From contig NZ_JAOBWS010000002.1 in NCBI RefSeq assembly GCF_025245835.1, positions 274,070 to 338,069 on the forward strand: a stretch of 64,000 nt of DNA. Reading direction: 5' to 3'. Within the stretch, counting starts at the first letter, position 1. The number at the start of each line of letters is the position of its first letter. Positions 50,733 to 60,789 of this stretch are shown here, in pieces. Source of the DNA: Rheinheimera sp. 4Y26 (GTDB taxonomy: Bacteria > Pseudomonadota > Gammaproteobacteria > Enterobacterales > Alteromonadaceae). Both the position numbers and the translations under genes were made by a program. The notes under the pieces were generated by a model. It was not told where the DNA came from. It saw only the letters and a list, made by a program, of their open reading frames with translations, and did no database searches.

Positions 50733-51311
50733 TTGAAAATTTTCCAATGGATGTATGACAAAGCGTTATTGTGGGCAAAACACCGTCATGCCGAACGTTA
50801 TTTATTTGGTTTAAGTTTTACTGAGTCAGTGATTTTCCCGATCCCGCCTGATGTGATGCTGGCTCCAATGGCGCTGGCTCACCCGGAAAAAGCCTGGCGC
50901 TATGCCTTTTTAACCACTTTGGCTTCAGTGCTGGGTGGCGTTTTGGGTTATCTGCTTGGCTGGTTACTGTATGAACCTGTGGTGCAGCCCTTTATTGCTT
51001 ACATGGGCTATCAGGACACCTTTGCATTAGTTGAGCGCTGGTTTAATGAATATGGCGTTTGGGTGGTATTTATTGCCGGGTTTTCGCCTATTCCCTACAA
51101 ACTTTTTACTGTAGGTGCAGGTTTAATGCAGATGGCGTTTTTGCCTTTTGTCATTGCATCGGCTATTGGCCGCGCCAGCCGGTTTTTTCTGGTGGCGGGC
51201 CTGATGTATTGGGGCGGCGCCAAAATGCAGCAAAAACTACGGGAAATTGTGGATGTACTTGGCTGGGGCACTGTCGGACTTGGCGCAGTGTTGTACTTTA
51301 TTTATGGCTAA
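50733..51311 (+). CDS. yqaA: YqaA-family (DedA-like) inner-membrane protein
   Basis: The 192-residue protein has the VTT/DedA fold: an amphipathic start, a re-entrant ESVIFPIPPDVMLAP loop, TM segments near residues 54-77, and the second motif FIAGFSPIPYKLFTVGAGLM, followed by IGRASRFFLVAG. DedA-family proteins act in lipid translocation or membrane energetics. The TTG start at 50733 is chosen because CAGGAG lies 6 nt upstream and no ATG precedes MYDK. It overlaps nlpD by 8 nt. Confidence 0.87.
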   Translation: MKIFQWMYDKALLWAKHRHAERYLFGLSFTESVIFPIPPDVMLAPMALAHPEKAWRYAFLTTLASVLGGVLGYLLGWLLYEPVVQPFIAYMGYQDTFALVERWFNEYGVWVVFIAGFSPIPYKLFTVGAGLMQMAFLPFVIASAIGRASRFFLVAGLMYWGGAKMQQKLREIVDVLGWGTVGLGAVLYFIYG

Positions 51312-52143
51312 GCGGATACTCCGGCCGCTGTTGTCGTTCGCTTTGGTCTGTTCTGTGGTGGCATGTTCCGGTTCCCACAGTCCGGCACCGGTGGATACAT
51401 GGCAAAGTAAAAACAGACCTAAAGCCAGTTTAAGAGCAGAAACTTATCAGGTGAAAAAAGGCGATACCTTGTTTTCGATTGCTTTTCGCGCTGGTATGGA
51501 CTACCGGGCTCTGGCCAGGCTGAACCGGATCCCCGAACCTTATACTATTTATGTGGGTCAGGTGCTGGTCACAGGGCAGGATACAGGCTATCAAACTGCA
51601 CTGCGTGGGCCACAATCTGCAGACAAATCAGCAAATAAGAATTATTCAAAGCCAAGGGTTTCAAACAGTTCATCAAATAACGCTAAAGTAGTTGCACGGC
51701 AAAATCAAAAGCGCTATGGTCAGAATCAACAGGTCGAAGAACCTGAAAAAACCGGCAAGAGTACCAGTAACGGAAACGTATCGCAATGGTTATGGCCAGT
51801 GAAAGGTCCAATCCTCGCGAAATTTTCCTACCAGGAGCATGGCAACAAAGGCCTGGATATTGGTGGTGCGGTCGGAACACCGATCAAAGCTGCAGCAGCA
51901 GGCCAGGTTGTTTATGCCGGCAATGCGCTGCGTGGTTATGGCAATCTGGTTATTATCAAACATAACGATGATTTCCTCAGCGCCTACGCTCACAATCACC
52001 GTCTATTGGTGAAGGAGCGGGAATCGGTGGTTGCTGGTCAATTGATTGCAGAAATGGGCAACACTGATGCAGAGCGTGTACAGCTGCATTTTGAAATTCG
52101 TTTTCGTGGCCAATCTGTTGATCCGCTCAAATACCTAAAATAA
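51304..52143 (+). CDS. nlpD: Murein hydrolase activator NlpD
   Basis: The 279-residue outer-membrane lipoprotein has a lipobox (SVVAC), a LysM domain (about residues 45-90, YQVKKGDTLFSIAFRAGMDYRALARLN), a low-complexity linker rich in N, K and S, and a degenerate M23 domain. The M23 HxGxD motif reads NKGLD, lacking the metal-binding His, which fits NlpD as an amidase activator rather than an enzyme. It lies before rpoS; in E. coli the main rpoS promoter is inside nlpD. Confidence 0.94.
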   Translation: MAKRILRPLLSFALVCSVVACSGSHSPAPVDTWQSKNRPKASLRAETYQVKKGDTLFSIAFRAGMDYRALARLNRIPEPYTIYVGQVLVTGQDTGYQTALRGPQSADKSANKNYSKPRVSNSSSNNAKVVARQNQKRYGQNQQVEEPEKTGKSTSNGNVSQWLWPVKGPILAKFSYQEHGNKGLDIGGAVGTPIKAAAAGQVVYAGNALRGYGNLVIIKHNDDFLSAYAHNHRLLVKERESVVAGQLIAEMGNTDAERVQLHFEIRFRGQSVDPLKYLK

Positions 52144-52219
52144 AAACCACAAGCTCAAACGAAAGGAAAGGATTTCTGGCAGTTAAGCGTCACTACCCTG
52201 GTAGAGTTGGGAGAAGGAT

Positions 52220-53218
52220 ATGGGACACAAAGATGAAGACGAAGTAGTTGATTTTAAAGACACCGAATTAACTGAAGAAGTTGTATTGCTGGAAGATGAA
52301 GGCGCCGAGCCCGATCTTGCTGCACTTGCCGCCGAAGAAGACAACACGCCAGACGATGTATTCACCCGTGATGATAGCGCCAGAGCCATGGACGCGACCC
52401 AGATTTATCTTGGAGAGATTGGCTTTTCCCCGTTATTGTCTGCCGAAGAAGAAGTTTATTTTTCCCGTTTATCCCTCAAAGGTGATCAGGCCGCCCGCAA
52501 ACGCATGATTGAAAGTAACTTAAGGCTGGTGGTGAAAATTGCCCGTCGTTATATCAATCGGGGTCTGGCACTGCTTGATTTAATTGAAGAAGGTAATTTG
52601 GGCCTGATTCGGGCTGTGGAAAAATTTGATCCTGAACGTGGTTTCCGTTTTTCCACTTATGCTACCTGGTGGATCCGCCAAACCATAGAACGCGCCATTA
52701 TGAATCAGACCCGGACTATCCGGCTGCCTATTCATGTGGTGAAAGAGCTGAATATTTATCTGCGGGCCGCCCGTGAACTGTCACAGCGACTGGATCACGA
52801 GCCAACGCCGGAAGAAATTGCCGCTGCTTTAGACCGTCCGGTTGAAGAAGTACGCAAGATGTTAAAATTAAACGAAAAAATCACCTCGGTTGATACGCCT
52901 GTTGCCGGTTCTTCGGAAAAACAGCTGCTGGATATTCTGGCGGATGAAAAAGAACTGGGGCCGGAAACAGAGCTGCAGGACGCCGATATTCGTCACCATC
53001 TGGTGTTGTGGCTGGAAGAGCTCAATCCAAAACAACGTGAAGTGCTGGCCCGCCGTTTTGGTTTGCTCGGTTTTGAACCTTCGACGCTGGAAGATGTGGG
53101 TCGCGAAATTGGCTTAACCCGCGAGCGGGTACGGCAAATTCAGGTGGAGGCGCTACGCCGCCTGCGCGAAATTGTCACCCATCAGGGGCTGAATATCGAA
53201 ACCTTGTTCCAGGAATAA
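52220..53218 (+). CDS. rpoS: RNA polymerase sigma factor RpoS
   Basis: The 332-residue sigma-38 controls the general stress and stationary-phase response. Regions 1.2, 2, 3 and 4 are complete: [49 protein letters not shown] and the [22 protein letters not shown] 76-bp leader after nlpD contains CTACC-CT-GGTAG (52192-52203). The acidic N-terminus is somewhat longer than in E. coli. Confidence 0.98.
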   Translation: MGHKDEDEVVDFKDTELTEEVVLLEDEGAEPDLAALAAEEDNTPDDVFTRDDSARAMDATQIYLGEIGFSPLLSAEEEVYFSRLSLKGDQAARKRMIESNLRLVVKIARRYINRGLALLDLIEEGNLGLIRAVEKFDPERGFRFSTYATWWIRQTIERAIMNQTRTIRLPIHVVKELNIYLRAARELSQRLDHEPTPEEIAAALDRPVEEVRKMLKLNEKITSVDTPVAGSSEKQLLDILADEKELGPETELQDADIRHHLVLWLEELNPKQREVLARRFGLLGFEPSTLEDVGREIGLTRERVRQIQVEALRRLREIVTHQGLNIETLFQE

Positions 53219-53236
53219 CCTGGTGATTTAGCAGAT

Positions 53237-53262
53237 AAAAAAGGAGCCTTGGCTCCTTTTTT
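53237..53262. terminator. Bidirectional terminator between rpoS and mutS
   Basis: AAAAAAGGAGCC-TT-GGCTCCTTTTTT is a near-perfect symmetric stem that can serve both convergent genes. Confidence 0.9.
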
Positions 53263-53294
53263 GTTATTTAGCTTTTAAAAGCGGTTTCAGCTTT

Positions 53295-55898
53295 TTACAG
53301 CTGGTTTTTTAACTGATACAACAGCTCCAGCGCCTGACGCGGGCTTAAATCATCCAGTTGTTGCGCCCTTAATTGTTCCAGCACCGGATGTGGCTGGTCG
53401 TCGATAAGCAGGCTTTGTTGCAGCGGCTGCTGACCGGCAGTTTTGCCAGGCTGCGTTTTTGTTGCCGTTTTTACCGGCGGTTGTATGTGTTGCTGCTCCA
53501 GCTCCTGCAGTTTTTGTTTGGCCTGCAAAATCACGGCTTTAGGTACGCCAGCCAGCTGTGCTACCTGTAAACCATAACTTTTACTGGCGGCGCCATCCTG
53601 CACCTGATGCATAAACACAATATGCTCATCATGTTCCACCGCATCGAGGTGAATATTCACCACACCTGGTAATAACGACGCCAGTTCAGTCAATTCAAAA
53701 TAGTGGGTGGCAAATAAGGTCAGTGCCTGAATTTTGCAAGCGAGATAATCGGCGCAGGCCCATGCCAACGACAAACCATCATAAGTGCTGGTACCCCGGC
53801 CAATTTCATCCATCAACACCAGGCTTTGTGCCGTGGCATGATGCAGAATTGTGGCGGTTTCGGTCATTTCCACCATAAAAGTGGAACGGCCTGATGCCAG
53901 ATCGTCCGAGGCGCCGATACGGGTAAAAATCCGATCTACAGGGCCAAGTTCAGCGCTGTCGGCCGGTACAAAACAACCAATATAAGCCATCAGCACTATG
54001 AGTGCAGCCTGGCGCATATAAGTGGATTTACCGCCCATATTCGGACCTGTCACCAGCAGCATGCGTCTTTGCGCGTTCATCTGCAGCGGGTTGGCAATAA
54101 AAGGTTCAGTGCTGACCGTCTCCACCACAGGATGGCGGCCACCCTGAATATCAATGCCAATATTGCTGACTAATTTAGGCTGCTGATAATTCAGGGTGCC
54201 GGCTCGTTCGGCAAAGTTAGTCAGCACATCAAGCTCAGATAACCGCGCAGCCAGTTGCTGCAGCTCAGCGAGGTAAGGCGCCGTTAAATCAAACAGCGCA
54301 TCGTATAACTGCTTCTCAAGCGCTAAAGCTTTACTCTGACTGCCAAGCACCTTGTCTTCGTATTCTTTGAGCTCAGGAATAATATATCTTTCGTTATTTT
54401 TCAGCGTCTGACGGCGGATATAATCAGCCGGTACTGCGTCGGCAGCTGCACGGCCGGTTTCAATAAAATAACCCGCAACTTTGTTAAAACCCACTTTTAA
54501 TGAAGCTATGCCGGTACGCTCTTTTTCCCTTTGTTCCAGCTGCTCCAGATAATCAGTTGCACCTGTTGCCAGTGCCCGCCACTGGTCAAGTTCTGCCGAA
54601 TAACCCGGCGCTATGACCCCGCCATCCCGAATAAGCACTGGCGGGCTGTCGATAATGGCGCGCTGTAGTAAATCACACAGCTCTGGCAGTGGCTGACAGG
54701 CGTTTTTAATCTGCTGTAGCAGCGGGCTTTGCAGCTGTTGTAAACACAACGCCAGTTCCGGCAACTGTTGTAGTGCCTGACGTAAGCGGGCAAAGTCGCG
54801 GGGCCTGGCGCTACGCAGCGCCAGCCTTGCGATAATACGTTCAATGTCGCCAATTTGTTTAAGCGCAGGGGCCAGTTCAGTGTGGTAAGACTGTAACTCA
54901 GACACCGCCTGATGGCGGCTGCTCACCAGCTGTTGATCGCGCAGCGGCGCGTGGATCCAACGTTTTAATAACCGGCTGCCCATGGCTGTCTGGCATTGGT
55001 CCAGCACTGCAGCCAGCGTCTGGTCAAACTGGCCGTTTAAACGCTGGGTTAATTCCAGATTACGTCTGGTCGCCGCGTCCAGCACTATATGATCCTGTGC
55101 TTTTTCCAGCGCTACAGCGCGGATATGAGGCAAAGCAGCGCGCTGGGTGTCTTTGACATATTGCATCAGACAGCCGGCCGCCATCAGAGCCACCGGCGCT
55201 TCGCTTACGCCAAAACTTTGTAAATCGCGGGTGCCAAATTGCTGGCATAACAAGCGTTCTGCGCTTTTGGCTTCAAATTCCCACACCGGACGGCGGCGCA
55301 CACCTTTGCGCTTTAAAATGGTATCCGGCAGCTGTAATTCTTCGCTGTACAGCAGCTCTGCCGGATTTAGTCTTTGTAATACGCCATATAAATCATCAAG
55401 TTGTGATACTTCTGTCAGTAAAAAACGACCTGAAGTGAGATCCAGATAAGCCAAACCATATTGCTGTTTCACCTGATAAAGTGCGGCCAGCAGGTTGTCC
55501 TGACGTTCGTTGAGTAAAGCTTCGTCTGTGACAGTGCCGGGGGTGACAATCCGCACCACTTTGCGCTCGACCGGCCCTTTGCTGAGCGCTGGATCTCCCA
55601 CCTGCTCACAAATAGCCACAGATTCACCGAGTTGCACCAGCCGCGCCAGGTAGTTTTCGATAGCGTGGTGCGGAATACCGGCCATTGGAATAGGTGCGCC
55701 TGCCGATTGACCTCTTTTCGTCAGCGAAATATCCAACAGAGCCGCGGCTTTTTTGGCGTCGTCATAAAACAGCTCATAAAAGTCACCCATCCGGTAAAAC
55801 AATAAAATATCCGGATTTTCGGCTTTCAGGCCCAGGTATTGTTGCATCATCGGGGTATGGGCTGTGGAGACTTGCTCGGCTTTCTTCTCTGACGGCAT
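53295..55898 (-). CDS. mutS: DNA mismatch repair protein MutS
   Basis: The 867-residue protein recognises mismatches. The mismatch-binding motif is [12 protein letters not shown] (Phe-x-Glu) near residue 35; the C-terminal ATPase has Walker [27 protein letters not shown], and a HYFELTEL switch. The C-terminal tail for tetramerisation is present. It is convergent with rpoS, and divergent from pncC by 33 bp. Confidence 0.98.
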   Translation of the reverse strand: MPSEKKAEQVSTAHTPMMQQYLGLKAENPDILLFYRMGDFYELFYDDAKKAAALLDISLTKRGQSAGAPIPMAGIPHHAIENYLARLVQLGESVAICEQVGDPALSKGPVERKVVRIVTPGTVTDEALLNERQDNLLAALYQVKQQYGLAYLDLTSGRFLLTEVSQLDDLYGVLQRLNPAELLYSEELQLPDTILKRKGVRRRPVWEFEAKSAERLLCQQFGTRDLQSFGVSEAPVALMAAGCLMQYVKDTQRAALPHIRAVALEKAQDHIVLDAATRRNLELTQRLNGQFDQTLAAVLDQCQTAMGSRLLKRWIHAPLRDQQLVSSRHQAVSELQSYHTELAPALKQIGDIERIIARLALRSARPRDFARLRQALQQLPELALCLQQLQSPLLQQIKNACQPLPELCDLLQRAIIDSPPVLIRDGGVIAPGYSAELDQWRALATGATDYLEQLEQREKERTGIASLKVGFNKVAGYFIETGRAAADAVPADYIRRQTLKNNERYIIPELKEYEDKVLGSQSKALALEKQLYDALFDLTAPYLAELQQLAARLSELDVLTNFAERAGTLNYQQPKLVSNIGIDIQGGRHPVVETVSTEPFIANPLQMNAQRRMLLVTGPNMGGKSTYMRQAALIVLMAYIGCFVPADSAELGPVDRIFTRIGASDDLASGRSTFMVEMTETATILHHATAQSLVLMDEIGRGTSTYDGLSLAWACADYLACKIQALTLFATHYFELTELASLLPGVVNIHLDAVEHDEHIVFMHQVQDGAASKSYGLQVAQLAGVPKAVILQAKQKLQELEQQHIQPPVKTATKTQPGKTAGQQPLQQSLLIDDQPHPVLEQLRAQQLDDLSPRQALELLYQLKNQL

Positions 55899-55931
55899 AA
55901 TGGCGTTCTGACTTCCTGTATTGGACTAAAG

Positions 55932-56444
55932 ATGACGGTTCCTGCGCAAACCCAACAACTGGCGGCTGAACTCGGGCAGCTATTATTACGGAAAAACTGC
56001 ACTATCACCACTGCAGAATCCTGCACAGGTGGCGGTATTGCTTATAGCCTGACCGCCATTGCCGGCAGCTCGGCTTATCTGGATCGGGGTTTTATAACCT
56101 ACAGCAATAAAGCCAAACAGCAGTTGCTGGCGGTCAAAAGTGCCACTTTGTTGCAATTTGGTGCCGTCAGTGAAGAAACAGTGCTGGAAATGGCCCAAGG
56201 TGCAGCTGCGGCGGCCAATGCTGAAGTAGCAGTGGCGGTTTCCGGCATTGCCGGGCCAGATGGCGGCTCTGCGTTAAAGCCGGTGGGCACTGTCTGTTTT
56301 GGTTTTTATCTGTTTGGCCATACAGTCACCACCCGCATGGTATTTCATGGTGACAGAGCGGCAGTGCGTTTGCAGGCCATTGATTTTGCGCTGCAGCAGC
56401 TGATTTTATTGTTGACAGAGCAAACGCATTCAACTACTGTATGA
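55932..56444 (+). CDS. pncC: Nicotinamide-nucleotide amidohydrolase PncC
   Basis: The 170-residue CinA C-terminal-type enzyme converts NMN to nicotinate mononucleotide. Motifs TTAESCTGGGIAYSLT, SNKAKQQLL and VSGIAGPDGGSALKPVGTV with the catalytic Ser/Lys/Tyr region are present. It lies upstream of recA as in many gammaproteobacteria; the recA LexA box overlaps its stop codon. Confidence 0.94.
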   Translation: MTVPAQTQQLAAELGQLLLRKNCTITTAESCTGGGIAYSLTAIAGSSAYLDRGFITYSNKAKQQLLAVKSATLLQFGAVSEETVLEMAQGAAAAANAEVAVAVSGIAGPDGGSALKPVGTVCFGFYLFGHTVTTRMVFHGDRAAVRLQAIDFALQQLILLLTEQTHSTTV

Positions 56445-56454
56445 GCATACAGCA
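56435..56454 (+). promoter_or_regulatory. LexA (SOS) box of recA
   Basis: TACTGTATGAGCATACAGCA contains the core CTGT-ATGAGCAT-ACAG (56437-56452), identical to the E. coli recA SOS box core. It overlaps the pncC stop (56442-56444), leaving 35 bp to the recA start. A possible -10 TTTAAT follows at 56455-56460. Confidence 0.93.
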
Positions 56455-56489
56455 TTTAATGCCTTTTCAGATTTTATCCGGAGATTCAA

Positions 56490-57548
56490 ATGGACGATAA
56501 CAAGCAAAAAGCACTGGCCGCCGCCTTAGGTCAAATTGAACGTCAGTTCGGTAAAGGTTCAATTATGCGTTTGGGCGACAGTACCGCACTTGATATCGAC
56601 TATATCCCGACAGGTTCTTTAGGCCTTGATATTGCCCTTGGCATTGGCGGTTTACCTTGTGGCCGTATTGTTGAAATTTATGGTCCTGAATCTTCAGGTA
56701 AAACCACCTTAACTTTGCAGGTGGTGGCTGAAGCCCAAAAGATGGGGAAAACCTGTGCTTTCATCGACGCCGAACACGCCTTAGATCCGGTTTATGCCGC
56801 TAAATTAGGTGTCAATGTAGCCGATTTATTAGTGTCACAACCGGATACCGGGGAACAGGCGCTGGAAATTTGTGACATGTTGGTCCGTTCAGCTGCAGTA
56901 GATGTCATCATTGTCGACTCAGTAGCTGCCTTAACACCAAAAGCGGAAATTGAAGGCGATATGGGCGACAGCCATGTCGGTTTACAGGCCCGCTTAATGT
57001 CACAGGCGCTGCGAAAGCTGACCGGTAATATCAAACGTTCGAACACCTTATGTATTTTCATCAACCAAATCCGGATGAAAATTGGTGTGATGTTTGGTTC
57101 ACCTGAAACGACCACAGGTGGTAATGCTCTGAAGTTTTATGCATCAGTGCGTTTAGATATCCGCCGCATCGGCTCTGTCAAAGAAGGTGACGAAGTGGTG
57201 GGTAACGAAACCCGCGTCAAGGTAGTGAAAAACAAAGTGGCCCCCCCATTTAAACAAGCCGAATTTATTATTCAGTATGGCGCCGGCATCAGTAAAAACG
57301 GTGAGCTGATTGATTTGGGTGTCAATGAGAAACTGATTGATAAAGCAGGTGCCTGGTACGCTTATAAAGGCAATAAAATTGGCCAGGGTAAAGCAAATGC
57401 CATGAAATTCCTGCAAGATAACCCTGCTGTTGCTTTAGAGATTGAAACTGAACTGCGCAATCGTTTGTTATTGCAGGCTACACACAAACCAACAGCGGCA
57501 GTGGACGATCTGATGCCAGAAGCATTAGAAATGGAAGATGATCTGTAA
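56490..57548 (+). CDS. recA: Recombinase RecA
   Basis: The 352-residue ATPase drives homologous recombination and LexA autocleavage. Walker [10 protein letters not shown], the MAW motif (DNA-loop L1/L2 residues) and the acidic C-terminal tail (EALEMEDDL) are present. GGAG precedes the ATG at 56490. No recX follows; a terminator does. Confidence 0.99.
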   Translation: MDDNKQKALAAALGQIERQFGKGSIMRLGDSTALDIDYIPTGSLGLDIALGIGGLPCGRIVEIYGPESSGKTTLTLQVVAEAQKMGKTCAFIDAEHALDPVYAAKLGVNVADLLVSQPDTGEQALEICDMLVRSAAVDVIIVDSVAALTPKAEIEGDMGDSHVGLQARLMSQALRKLTGNIKRSNTLCIFINQIRMKIGVMFGSPETTTGGNALKFYASVRLDIRRIGSVKEGDEVVGNETRVKVVKNKVAPPFKQAEFIIQYGAGISKNGELIDLGVNEKLIDKAGAWYAYKGNKIGQGKANAMKFLQDNPAVALEIETELRNRLLLQATHKPTAAVDDLMPEALEMEDDL

Positions 57549-57622
57549 GCTGTAGTGAATGTTGTGTTTACAGGCAGCTGTTGCAATTGAGTACAGCTTT
57601 GACGAGCAGCATTTTTCCAAAC

Positions 57623-57655
57623 AAAAAACCGGTGAATACCGGTTTTTTGTTTTTT
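57623..57655 (+). terminator. Rho-independent terminator of recA
   Basis: AAAAAACCGGT-GAAT-ACCGGTTTTTT is followed by GTTTTTT. It lies 75 bp after the recA stop. Confidence 0.92.
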
Positions 57656-57726
57656 AGCTTTTATGTACTCAGTGACGTTTTTATAAATAGCCAACTGCCA
57701 GATAAATTTTGGGCTTTAGCTTTGGC

Positions 57727-58617
57727 TTAGTGACTGTTGTCAGCCTGTTGATTCAGCACTTTGTAACGACCAGGTTCAACCAGGAAACCGGCCTGGCGGT
57801 ACAGTTGCTGGATCCTGCCATTTTTTTCAAGCTCTGCAAGGCCAAGCTGCAAAGCCGCATAAGCTTCGGCGCCTGCCGGATGATGTTTACTGACAACAAA
57901 ATGCCGGCTGTCATCAAGCAATACTGCAACTTTGGGCACTTGTTTTAACTGAATTTGCTCAAGCTGATACAGGCCATCTTTACTGTTAACAAAGGGCATC
58001 AGCATAAAATCCACCCACTGCATATGCACCATACGCGCCTGACTCAGCCACTCATCTTCGCGGACCAATTTTTTCAGCGGTAACGCCGACATAGTTTGCC
58101 AATCGGTGCGCCACTTGGGGGTGGAAACTGCGGTCAGTTCACGCAGATCGGCAAGTTCTTTCAATCGAAGCACTTTTTGGTTGTTTGGACTGGTGTAAAT
58201 GCCGGCCAGATACTGACCTTTTTTGATCACGGGCTGACTGATCAACACTTTATCGGCTAAAGCTTTGGCGTCACTAAGCCAATAAGTGTCAAAACTCAGC
58301 AATAACTCGCCGTTCTGGAGCATTTTCGTATTACGAAAATTCACCTTGCCTGGCAGATAGACAAAATTGCGCTGAAAACCACCAAGTGCCAACGCCTGTT
58401 GCAACAACACCATGTCTGCCACGTCCCGACGCATAAAAGGACTGTGAAACTCTGTGATGGTCAGTACATCGCGGCCGGCGACAAATTTCTGATAATCCTC
58501 ATATACATCGTCGCGGATAAAAATTTCGATAGCCGTAGTTTCGCTGCTTGCGGCTTTGAGCGGCGGGCTGAAGCAGATGGTGGCTAACATCACGCAACTG
58601 AACAAAGGCTGTAACAT
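57727..58617 (-). CDS. Periplasmic solute-binding protein (SBP_bac_3-like)
   Basis: The 296-residue protein has a signal peptide (MLQPLFSCVMLATICFSPPLKA). Motifs include IEIFIRDDVYEDYQ, VADMVLLQQALALGG, and VSTPKWRTDWQTMSAL, typical of stand-alone solute-binding family 3 members in gammaproteobacteria. No permease is nearby. It is unrelated by eye to the shorter protein at 3827. It is divergent from metA by 151 bp that carries MetJ boxes on the metA side. Ligand unknown. Confidence 0.75.
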   Translation of the reverse strand: MLQPLFSCVMLATICFSPPLKAASSETTAIEIFIRDDVYEDYQKFVAGRDVLTITEFHSPFMRRDVADMVLLQQALALGGFQRNFVYLPGKVNFRNTKMLQNGELLLSFDTYWLSDAKALADKVLISQPVIKKGQYLAGIYTSPNNQKVLRLKELADLRELTAVSTPKWRTDWQTMSALPLKKLVREDEWLSQARMVHMQWVDFMLMPFVNSKDGLYQLEQIQLKQVPKVAVLLDDSRHFVVSKHHPAGAEAYAALQLGLAELEKNGRIQQLYRQAGFLVEPGRYKVLNQQADNSH

Positions 58618-58686
58618 AACAATACAAATCCAAAAGCAGATATTGCAAGCATAGGCGGATTTAGTAAGGCTTTGGTATTTTTATTT

Positions 58687-58713
58687 AGCCATCTAAACGT
58701 TTAGAAGTTGACA
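58687..58713 (+). promoter_or_regulatory. Tandem MetJ boxes and -35 of metA
   Basis: AGCCATCT (58687-58694), AAACGTTT (58695-58702) and AGAAGTTG (58703-58710) match the 8-bp met box AGACGTCT at 6, 6 and 5 of 8 positions. They abut without gaps. TTGACA (58708-58713) overlaps the last box; the -10 (CAAAGT, 58731) is weak. Confidence 0.7.
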
Positions 58714-58768
58714 ATCTGGCTGCTTTTCGCCAAAGTAGCCGCACTTTGAATTTTTATCCGGAGCCGGC

Positions 58769-59698
58769 ATGCCTATTAAAGTGGTGGATCAATTACCCGC
58801 AGTGGAAGCGTTATCCGCGGAAAACGTTTTTGTCATGACTGAAAGTCGCGCTTTAAAGCAGGATATCCGGCCACTGAAAATAGCCATTCTGAATCTGATG
58901 CCAAATAAGGTCACTACTGAAATCCAGTTGTTACGTTTATTGGCCAATAGTCCATTGCAGGTGGACGTGGATCTGATCCGGCTCGACAATCATGTCAGTA
59001 AACACACGGCAGAAAGCCACTTAAACTGCTTTTATAAGTTTTTCTCTGATGTACAGCAACAAAACTACGATGGCCTAATCATCACAGGTGCACCTCTGGG
59101 TCTGGTGGATTATGAAGATGTGAGTTATTGGCCGCAGCTGTCAGAAATTCTGGCCTGGGCTGATCGCCACGTCACGTCCACCTTATTCTTATGTTGGGCT
59201 GCGCATGCGGCGCTTTATTATTATTACGGCTTGCAGCGCGAGATCCGCGGTGAAAAGCTCTCCGGTGTTTATTGGCAGAAAGTGGTTCAGCCACTAAGCC
59301 CTTTGGTGCGTGGTTTTGATGATGAATTTTTGGTGCCGCATTCGCGTTATGCACAGGTGCCACAACAAAAATACCAGCAACATCCGGATATTCATGTGTT
59401 GGCGCAGGCTGATGTCACAGGTGCTTATCTGCTGCAAAACAGCAGTGGTAGCCGGGTTTTTGTTACAGGTCATCCGGAATACGACTTAACCACGCTCAAT
59501 GATGAATACCAGCGCGATCTGACGGCGGGTTTAACGCCCAAAGTGCCGGAAAATTATTTTAAAGACAACGACCCGGCTAAAGGGCCGCAAAAATTGTGGC
59601 AAAGCCACGCCTTCTTATTATTCAGTAACTGGCTGAACTACTATGTGTACCAGGCCACACCTTTTGATATTCAGCAAATAGGTCAGGAGCAATTGTGA
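58769..59698 (+). CDS. metA: Homoserine O-succinyltransferase
   Basis: The 309-residue enzyme activates homoserine for methionine synthesis. The catalytic Cys142 (FLCWAAHAA) is at the same position as in E. coli; the catalytic His of FVTGHPEYD follows. [18 protein letters not shown] and NDNDPAK-type sequence are typical. It is preceded by MetJ boxes and overlaps metH1 by 1 nt (TGATG). Confidence 0.95.
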   Translation: MPIKVVDQLPAVEALSAENVFVMTESRALKQDIRPLKIAILNLMPNKVTTEIQLLRLLANSPLQVDVDLIRLDNHVSKHTAESHLNCFYKFFSDVQQQNYDGLIITGAPLGLVDYEDVSYWPQLSEILAWADRHVTSTLFLCWAAHAALYYYYGLQREIRGEKLSGVYWQKVVQPLSPLVRGFDDEFLVPHSRYAQVPQQKYQQHPDIHVLAQADVTGAYLLQNSSGSRVFVTGHPEYDLTTLNDEYQRDLTAGLTPKVPENYFKDNDPAKGPQKLWQSHAFLLFSNWLNYYVYQATPFDIQQIGQEQL

Positions 59699-60789
59699 TG
59701 ACAGAGTTCAGTGCAGCCCATCAGCCCCGCACACGGTTAACACCTGCGGCGCTGGCGCAGTTATTAACAGAGCGGATTTTGGTGCTCGATGGCGCCATGG
59801 GTACTATGATCCAGGCATATCAGTTGCAAGAAGCAGATTATCGCGGCGAAGAGTTTGCCAACTGGCCGTCCGATCTGAAGGGCAATAACGATCTTTTGGT
59901 GCTGACTCAACCAAAAATCATCAGCGAAATTCATCACAAATATTTAGCCGCCGGCGCTGATATTCTGGAAACCAATAGCTTTAATGCCACGACCATTGCC
60001 ATGGCAGACTACGATATGTCGCATCTGTCGGCACGAATTAATCGTGAAGCAGCGGCGCTTGCACGCAAGGCCTGCGATGAGTTTACCGCATTAACACCGG
60101 ATAAACCGCGTTATGTGGCCGGTGTATTAGGCCCAACCAACAGAACTGCTTCTATTTCACCGGATGTGAATGACCCTGGTTATCGTAATATCGATTTTGA
60201 CACTTTGGTGGCGGCATATCACGAATCGACCCTGGCGCTGATTGAAGGTGGCGCCGACATTATTATGCTGGAGACCATTTTTGATACCTTAAATGCCAAA
60301 GCCGCGGCTTTTGCCGTGCTGCAGGTGTTTGATGAGATTGGTTATAAATTGCCGGTGATGATTTCAGGCACCATTACCGACGCGTCAGGCCGCACTTTAT
60401 CTGGGCAGACTACCGAAGCTTTTTACAACTCACTGGCCCATGTTGAGCCTGTCACTTTTGGCCTGAACTGCGCTTTAGGGCCAGATTTATTGCGCCCTTA
60501 TGTCGAAACTTTATCAGGTATTTCTGAATGTTATGTGTCGGTGCACCCGAACGCCGGTTTACCGAATGAATTTGGTGAATATGACTTAGGCGCTGTTGAA
60601 ATGGCTGCTGAAATTAAAGATTGGGCGGCGCAGGGCTTTTTAAATATTGTTGGTGGTTGTTGCGGCACCACGCCTGAGCACATAAAAGCCATCAGTGAAG
60701 TAGTGGCAGGTGTGAAACCACGTCAGCCCAAACCAAAGTCCCATCAGTTTCATCTGGCCGGCCTTGAAGCCTTTTCGTTGGAGTGGTAA
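59698..60789 (+). CDS. metH: Methionine synthase, homocysteine-binding part (split MetH)
   Basis: The 363-residue protein equals only the N-terminal module of the 1227-residue E. coli MetH. It holds the [10 protein letters not shown] start, and the zinc ligands Cys258 (GLNCALG) and Cys321/Cys322 (GGCCGT), each 11 residues beyond the E. coli positions (247, 310, 311). It stops at SLEW, in the linker before the folate module. AGGAG lies 8 nt before the ATG at 59698. It overlaps metA and the second metH part by 1 nt (TGATG; TAATG), so all three genes are coupled. Confidence 0.9.
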   Translation: MTEFSAAHQPRTRLTPAALAQLLTERILVLDGAMGTMIQAYQLQEADYRGEEFANWPSDLKGNNDLLVLTQPKIISEIHHKYLAAGADILETNSFNATTIAMADYDMSHLSARINREAAALARKACDEFTALTPDKPRYVAGVLGPTNRTASISPDVNDPGYRNIDFDTLVAAYHESTLALIEGGADIIMLETIFDTLNAKAAAFAVLQVFDEIGYKLPVMISGTITDASGRTLSGQTTEAFYNSLAHVEPVTFGLNCALGPDLLRPYVETLSGISECYVSVHPNAGLPNEFGEYDLGAVEMAAEIKDWAAQGFLNIVGGCCGTTPEHIKAISEVVAGVKPRQPKPKSHQFHLAGLEAFSLEW

